Part shown: piece after piece, positions 14,955 to 18,531 of the stretch
Numbering within the stretch: position 1 is the first letter of the stretch
Layout: every line of letters begins with the position of its first letter
Assembly: GCA_030632885.1 (NCBI GenBank)
Contig: DAOVTW010000059.1
Location: 1 to 18,531, forward strand
Length of the DNA stretch: 18,531 bases
Direction: 5' to 3'
From: JAIOSM01 sp023143455
Lineage (GTDB): Bacteria > Desulfobacterota > Desulfobacteria > Desulfobacterales > Desulfobacteraceae
The notes under the pieces: generated by a model
Databases searched by the model: none
What the model saw: the letters and a program-made list of their open reading frames with translations, nothing else
What the model was told of the DNA's origin: nothing
Program-made: the position numbers and the translations under genes

Positions 14955-17633
14955 ATGAAGAATATTAAAGATCTTCTGGTAGATATCATGCCGTCCTATG
15001 ATCTTTTTTTGACATGGGAGGATTCTGGAGAACGGATAGTAAAAAAGCAGCAGGCATTGAATCAGAAGATTTATAAAAAACATACCGAAAATGATAAAAA
15101 TTGGCTCCTATTCCTTGGTTGTTCTAACAATAAAATCCCTCTCTCCCCTTCTCTCAACTTCTGGAGGACTTTTGCACAAAATTTTCTTGAAAAAATTAAA
15201 AAATATCCGGACATTGAAAATGTACGCCATAAAATAAAAATAGTTTATGTCGCAAAAGAACTTAAAGATATCATTGATGCAGCACCGGTTATGACTGGCA
15301 GAGAATATCTTAATATGGATCTTTTAACTGAAAAGTGGGAAGATCTAAATAAACTCTTTTCTGGAGAAATTAAAAAATTTTCTGGGAGTGTAAAAGATTT
15401 TTTCCACGAATTCAGTCCTCACATTCATCTTGCAGGAAGGGTTTATTTCCATCTTGTGGAAAATAAAGATGAAAACTTCCCTTTTCAGTTCCTTGCGACT
15501 TATGCCACACAATCAGAAGGTTCAAAAAAACACAAACCATTGCGCTATGCTCTTGAAGAATATAAAAAGCAAAATGAACAATTACTTGAATTGCTCACCA
15601 CAGTTAACACCGCGGCAAAGAACAGTGATCTTTTAAAAAGGCTCATTGAAACAGGAGAGCTGTTTCATCACCTTGCATGGGATATAAAAGAAGCCTATGA
15701 ATTCCTGCAACAAATCCATACCTTTGAGCATTGCGGAATTATCTGCCGAATTCCTGACTGGTGGAAAAAACAAGGAGCAAAACCTGTTATCAAAGTCAAC
15801 CTTGGCAGCAAAGAGCCTGCTTTTGTGGGTAAAAATGCCCTGCTTGATTTCAAGGCTGACATATATATTGGAGATGATCCCATTTCAGTAAAAGAGATTG
15901 AAGAACTTCTTGCCGAAAGCAACGGACTTGCCAGAATTAAAAACCGGTGGATTGAAGTTGATAAAGCAAAACTCCAAAATCTCCTTACAGCTTATGAAAA
16001 GGCAATAGAGATAAATAACAATGCGGGTCTTACAATCAGAGAAGCACTTCAATTGCAATTTCATCCTGAAAAACTGTCATCTGCTGGAGATGAAACAAAT
16101 TTGGAAATATCAAATGGAGAATGGCTTGAAAATATTATTAAAAAATTAAAACAACCCGAACTTACAACCAGTGTAAAACCTAGTAAAGATTTTTCAGCAA
16201 CCTTGCGACAATACCAGCAAAAAGGATTAAACTGGCTTTATTTTCTTGATTCTCTGGGATTTGGTGCATGTCTGGCTGATGATATGGGACTTGGTAAAAC
16301 AATTCAAATACTTGGATTTTTAAGTATCCTCAAGCTCAAAGAAAAGGACAGAACATCTTTACTTATAATTCCTGCATCACTTATTTCAAACTGGGAAAAT
16401 GAAATAAATCGATTCCTGCCCAACCTGAAATATCATATAGCCCATCCTGGCTATATAAATTCAGGAGATAAGCAAAAAAACAAAGACAAAAAGCAAAACC
16501 AACCTGTTTTAAAAAAATTTGACCTTGTCATTACTACTTATGCAATGGCACAACGTCATGAGTGGATGAAAGATTTCCCGTGGCGCTGCCTGATATTGGA
16601 CGAAGCCCAAGCAATTAAAAATCCCATTACCAAGCAGACAAAATGTGTAAAAAAACTTAAAGCTGACACAAAAATCACCATGACAGGCACACCCATAGAG
16701 AACCGTTTATCTGATTTATGGTCTCTCTTTGACTTTCTCAACCCCGGACTTTTAGGGAATGCCAGAGAATTTAAAAGTTTTTCAGGCAAATTAAAAAATG
16801 AACCTGCCGGATACAGAAGATTAAAAAAAATTGTATCTCCATTTCTACTCAGACGAATGAAAACAGACAAGTCAATTGCCCCTGATCTTCCAGAAAAAAT
16901 TGAAATGAAAACCTTCCCGGAATTGACCAAAAAACAAGTTGTGCTGTACACAGACTTTGTTGAAGAACTTAAAAGCCGCCTTGTGAAGGCTGAACAGGGC
17001 ATCCAGAGGAAAGGTCTCATCCTCTCATCCTTAATGAAATTTAAACAAATCTGTAATCACCCTGACCAATATCTTGGAACCGGAGAATTTGCTCCTGAAG
17101 AAAGCGGAAAATTTATCCGTCTTGGTGAGCTGTGCGAAACCATCTATGCCAAACGGGAAAGAGTTCTGGTCTTTACCCAGTTTAAAGAAATGACAAACCC
17201 TATTGCCGGATTTCTTGCAACTATTTTCCATCACAAAGGATGCATCATCCATGGCAGTGTTAATGTTAAAAAAAGAAAACAAGTAATCGAAGAATTCCAA
17301 AAAAAAGAATATGTTCCTTTTATGGTGCTTTCATTAAAAGCTGGCGGTGTGGGGCTAAATCTCACCCGTGCCAACCATGTGATACACTTTGACAGATGGT
17401 GGAATCCTGCTGTCGAAAACCAGGCAACAGACAGAGCCTTTCGCATTGGACAAAAAAAAGGAGTTCTGGTGCACAAGTTTATAACAAAAGGAACAATTGA
17501 AGATAAAATCGATGCGATGATTGAAAATAAAAAAGAGCTTTCTAAAAAAATAATTTCCAATTCCGGAACCAATGGTCTTATCACGGAAATGAATAACAGC
17601 CAGTTGTTGAATATGTTTAAACTTAAAATTTGA
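14955..17633 (+). CDS. SNF2-family DNA-dependent ATPase / helicase
   Basis: This 892-residue bacterial SWI2/SNF2 ATPase is expected to translocate on double-stranded DNA without unwinding it. Residues 1-400 form an N-terminal region of the SNF2-associated type common in bacterial members (including LDFKADIYIGDDPIS). The motor has LRQYQQKGLNWL, Walker A DDMGLGKT (442-449), ILDEAQ with DEAQ at 549-552, MTGTPIENRLSDLWS, LRRMKTDK, VLVFTQF, SLKAGGVGLNLT, FDRWWNPAVENQATDR and the motif VI arginine region QATDRAFRIGQ (823-833). It is intact and of normal length. The start has only a weak upstream purine stretch, so a short N-terminal revision is possible. It is followed 13 bp later by a SWIM zinc-finger gene, a recurrent bacterial partnership. 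A role in DNA repair, transcription recycling or defence is possible; none is shown here. Confidence 0.95.
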   Translation: MKNIKDLLVDIMPSYDLFLTWEDSGERIVKKQQALNQKIYKKHTENDKNWLLFLGCSNNKIPLSPSLNFWRTFAQNFLEKIKKYPDIENVRHKIKIVYVAKELKDIIDAAPVMTGREYLNMDLLTEKWEDLNKLFSGEIKKFSGSVKDFFHEFSPHIHLAGRVYFHLVENKDENFPFQFLATYATQSEGSKKHKPLRYALEEYKKQNEQLLELLTTVNTAAKNSDLLKRLIETGELFHHLAWDIKEAYEFLQQIHTFEHCGIICRIPDWWKKQGAKPVIKVNLGSKEPAFVGKNALLDFKADIYIGDDPISVKEIEELLAESNGLARIKNRWIEVDKAKLQNLLTAYEKAIEINNNAGLTIREALQLQFHPEKLSSAGDETNLEISNGEWLENIIKKLKQPELTTSVKPSKDFSATLRQYQQKGLNWLYFLDSLGFGACLADDMGLGKTIQILGFLSILKLKEKDRTSLLIIPASLISNWENEINRFLPNLKYHIAHPGYINSGDKQKNKDKKQNQPVLKKFDLVITTYAMAQRHEWMKDFPWRCLILDEAQAIKNPITKQTKCVKKLKADTKITMTGTPIENRLSDLWSLFDFLNPGLLGNAREFKSFSGKLKNEPAGYRRLKKIVSPFLLRRMKTDKSIAPDLPEKIEMKTFPELTKKQVVLYTDFVEELKSRLVKAEQGIQRKGLILSSLMKFKQICNHPDQYLGTGEFAPEESGKFIRLGELCETIYAKRERVLVFTQFKEMTNPIAGFLATIFHHKGCIIHGSVNVKKRKQVIEEFQKKEYVPFMVLSLKAGGVGLNLTRANHVIHFDRWWNPAVENQATDRAFRIGQKKGVLVHKFITKGTIEDKIDAMIENKKELSKKIISNSGTNGLITEMNNSQLLNMFKLKI

Positions 17634-17638
17634 TAAGT

Positions 17639-17642
17639 GAGG
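17639..17642 (+). promoter_or_regulatory. Ribosome binding site for the SWIM protein
   Basis: GAGG, four bases before the ATG at 17647 and just after the SNF2 stop, supports translation from the same transcript. Confidence 0.65.
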
Positions 17643-17646
17643 TAAA

Positions 17647-18531
17647 ATGAGTCGTTATAATTATGGGGGGTTTCCAAAATACGTCAGGGTTGCCGACAAA
17701 AAGGCAAAAGCTGAAAAAAAAATCAAACAGCTCAAAAAAAAAGACCCGAACATCTCGCCTGTTTATGTAACAGGCAATAAACTTGCAGAATCATGGTGGG
17801 GTATTTCCTGGAACAAAAATCTTGAAAGCTATGCAGATTTCGGCAATAGAATTGGAAGAGGACGTTCCTATATCCGCCATAGTGCCGTACTTGATCTGAA
17901 AATAAAACCCGGAAAGATTATCTCTCTTGTACAGGGTTCCATGTCCAGACCATATAATATTGAAATAACAATCAAAAAAATCAAGCCTTCCCTGTGGAAA
18001 AATATAATTAAAAAATGTCAGGGTAAAATAGATTCCTTAAACACCCTTCTTGACGGTAATCTGCCCAAAGCTATGGCAGGAATCCTGACCAACAAAGAAG
18101 AAGGCATGTTCCCGTCCCCGGATGAGATTGAATTTAACTGTTCCTGCCCTGACTGGGCATACATGTGTAAACATATTGCTGCAACCCTTTATGGTGTAGG
18201 AACCAGACTTGACCAGGATCCAGCTATGTTTTTTACTCTACGGGGAGCTAAAATAAAGGATCTTGTATCTCAGGCAATAAAGGCAGAAGCAAATCAGCTC
18301 ATTGAAAAATCCAAAACAAAAACTTCCAAAAGGATCATTGAAAACGCCGACCTTTCATCAGCATTTGGGATTGATTTTGATGATTCAGCATTCCTGCCAG
18401 ACGGCACCAAGCCTGATAATATAAAACCCGTGTCTTCCCCTCCTTCTCAACAAAAACAAACAATCACGTCCTATAAGAGGGTGCAATTAAAACTGTTGGG
18501 TAATTTATTAATAAATAGTAGTAGCTATAAC
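17647..18531 (+). CDS. SWIM zinc-finger protein, partial at window end
   Basis: The frame runs open for 295 codons to the last base of the window, so the C-terminus is missing. The SWIM motif is C165-x-C167-x6-C174-x-H176 in FNCSCPDWAYMCKH, a zinc-binding fold thought to mediate DNA or protein contacts. The N-terminal part has AESWWGISW and GRGRSYIRHSAVLDL, typical of bacterial SWIM proteins that accompany SNF2 ATPases. The segment after it (about 205-275) is charged and probably flexible. The last 20 or so codons (TSYKRVQLKLLGNLLI, then a run of Ser/Asn/Tyr) look unlike the rest and may be a foreign tail. It is separated from the SNF2 gene by 13 bp and probably forms a functional pair with it. 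This frame was found by direct translation. Confidence 0.92.
   Translation, partial: MSRYNYGGFPKYVRVADKKAKAEKKIKQLKKKDPNISPVYVTGNKLAESWWGISWNKNLESYADFGNRIGRGRSYIRHSAVLDLKIKPGKIISLVQGSMSRPYNIEITIKKIKPSLWKNIIKKCQGKIDSLNTLLDGNLPKAMAGILTNKEEGMFPSPDEIEFNCSCPDWAYMCKHIAATLYGVGTRLDQDPAMFFTLRGAKIKDLVSQAIKAEANQLIEKSKTKTSKRIIENADLSSAFGIDFDDSAFLPDGTKPDNIKPVSSPPSQQKQTITSYKRVQLKLLGNLLINSSSYN

Overview
The window is AT-rich and densely coded. It resembles a low-GC proteobacterium or Desulfobacterota-type chromosome (Desulfobacteraceae-like). This placement is an inference from three things: near-textbook proteobacterial EttA and YdfG relatives, a PurF-type enzyme whose cysteines match the [4Fe-4S] class, and a long U32 protein beside a giant envelope protein. 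There is no rRNA, tRNA, CRISPR array or intact mobile element.

Left arm, minus strand (1-7500). Positions 1-640 look empty at first, but the minus strand holds two decayed genes: an Rhs/YD-repeat remnant (about 184-358) and an SRPBCC (START/polyketide-cyclase-like) remnant (about 404-629). Next is a two-gene minus-strand operon. Its first gene (2650-6813) encodes a 1387-residue exported or membrane protein of unknown function. Its second gene (644-2626), 23 bp downstream, encodes a long U32-family protein. Further right (6925-7368) is an ABC-transporter ATPase that has lost its N-terminal third, including Walker A.

Right arm, plus strand (7554-18531). A PurF-like amidophosphoribosyltransferase comes first, followed by a 358-bp gap with no recognisable gene. 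Then six genes run in one direction: a Ski2-like DEAH helicase, a YdfG-type short-chain dehydrogenase, the ABC-F translation factor EttA, an EamA/DMT transporter, an SNF2-family ATPase and a SWIM zinc-finger protein. The last is cut by the window end. Gaps of 4, 2 and 13 bp at three junctions suggest co-transcription of neighbours. SNF2 plus SWIM is a recurrent bacterial pair and probably acts together on nucleic acid.

The most interesting signal is in the 1387-residue protein. It reads as two copies of the same exported module (signal-like segment, cysteine pair, and a series of collinear beta-rich motifs), each followed by membrane helices. The second copy begins with an internal signal-peptide-like helix. 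I recognise no named family for it. Also worth a look are the pseudogene cluster at the left edge, the SNF2-SWIM pair and the atypical glutaminase motifs of the PurF-like enzyme.
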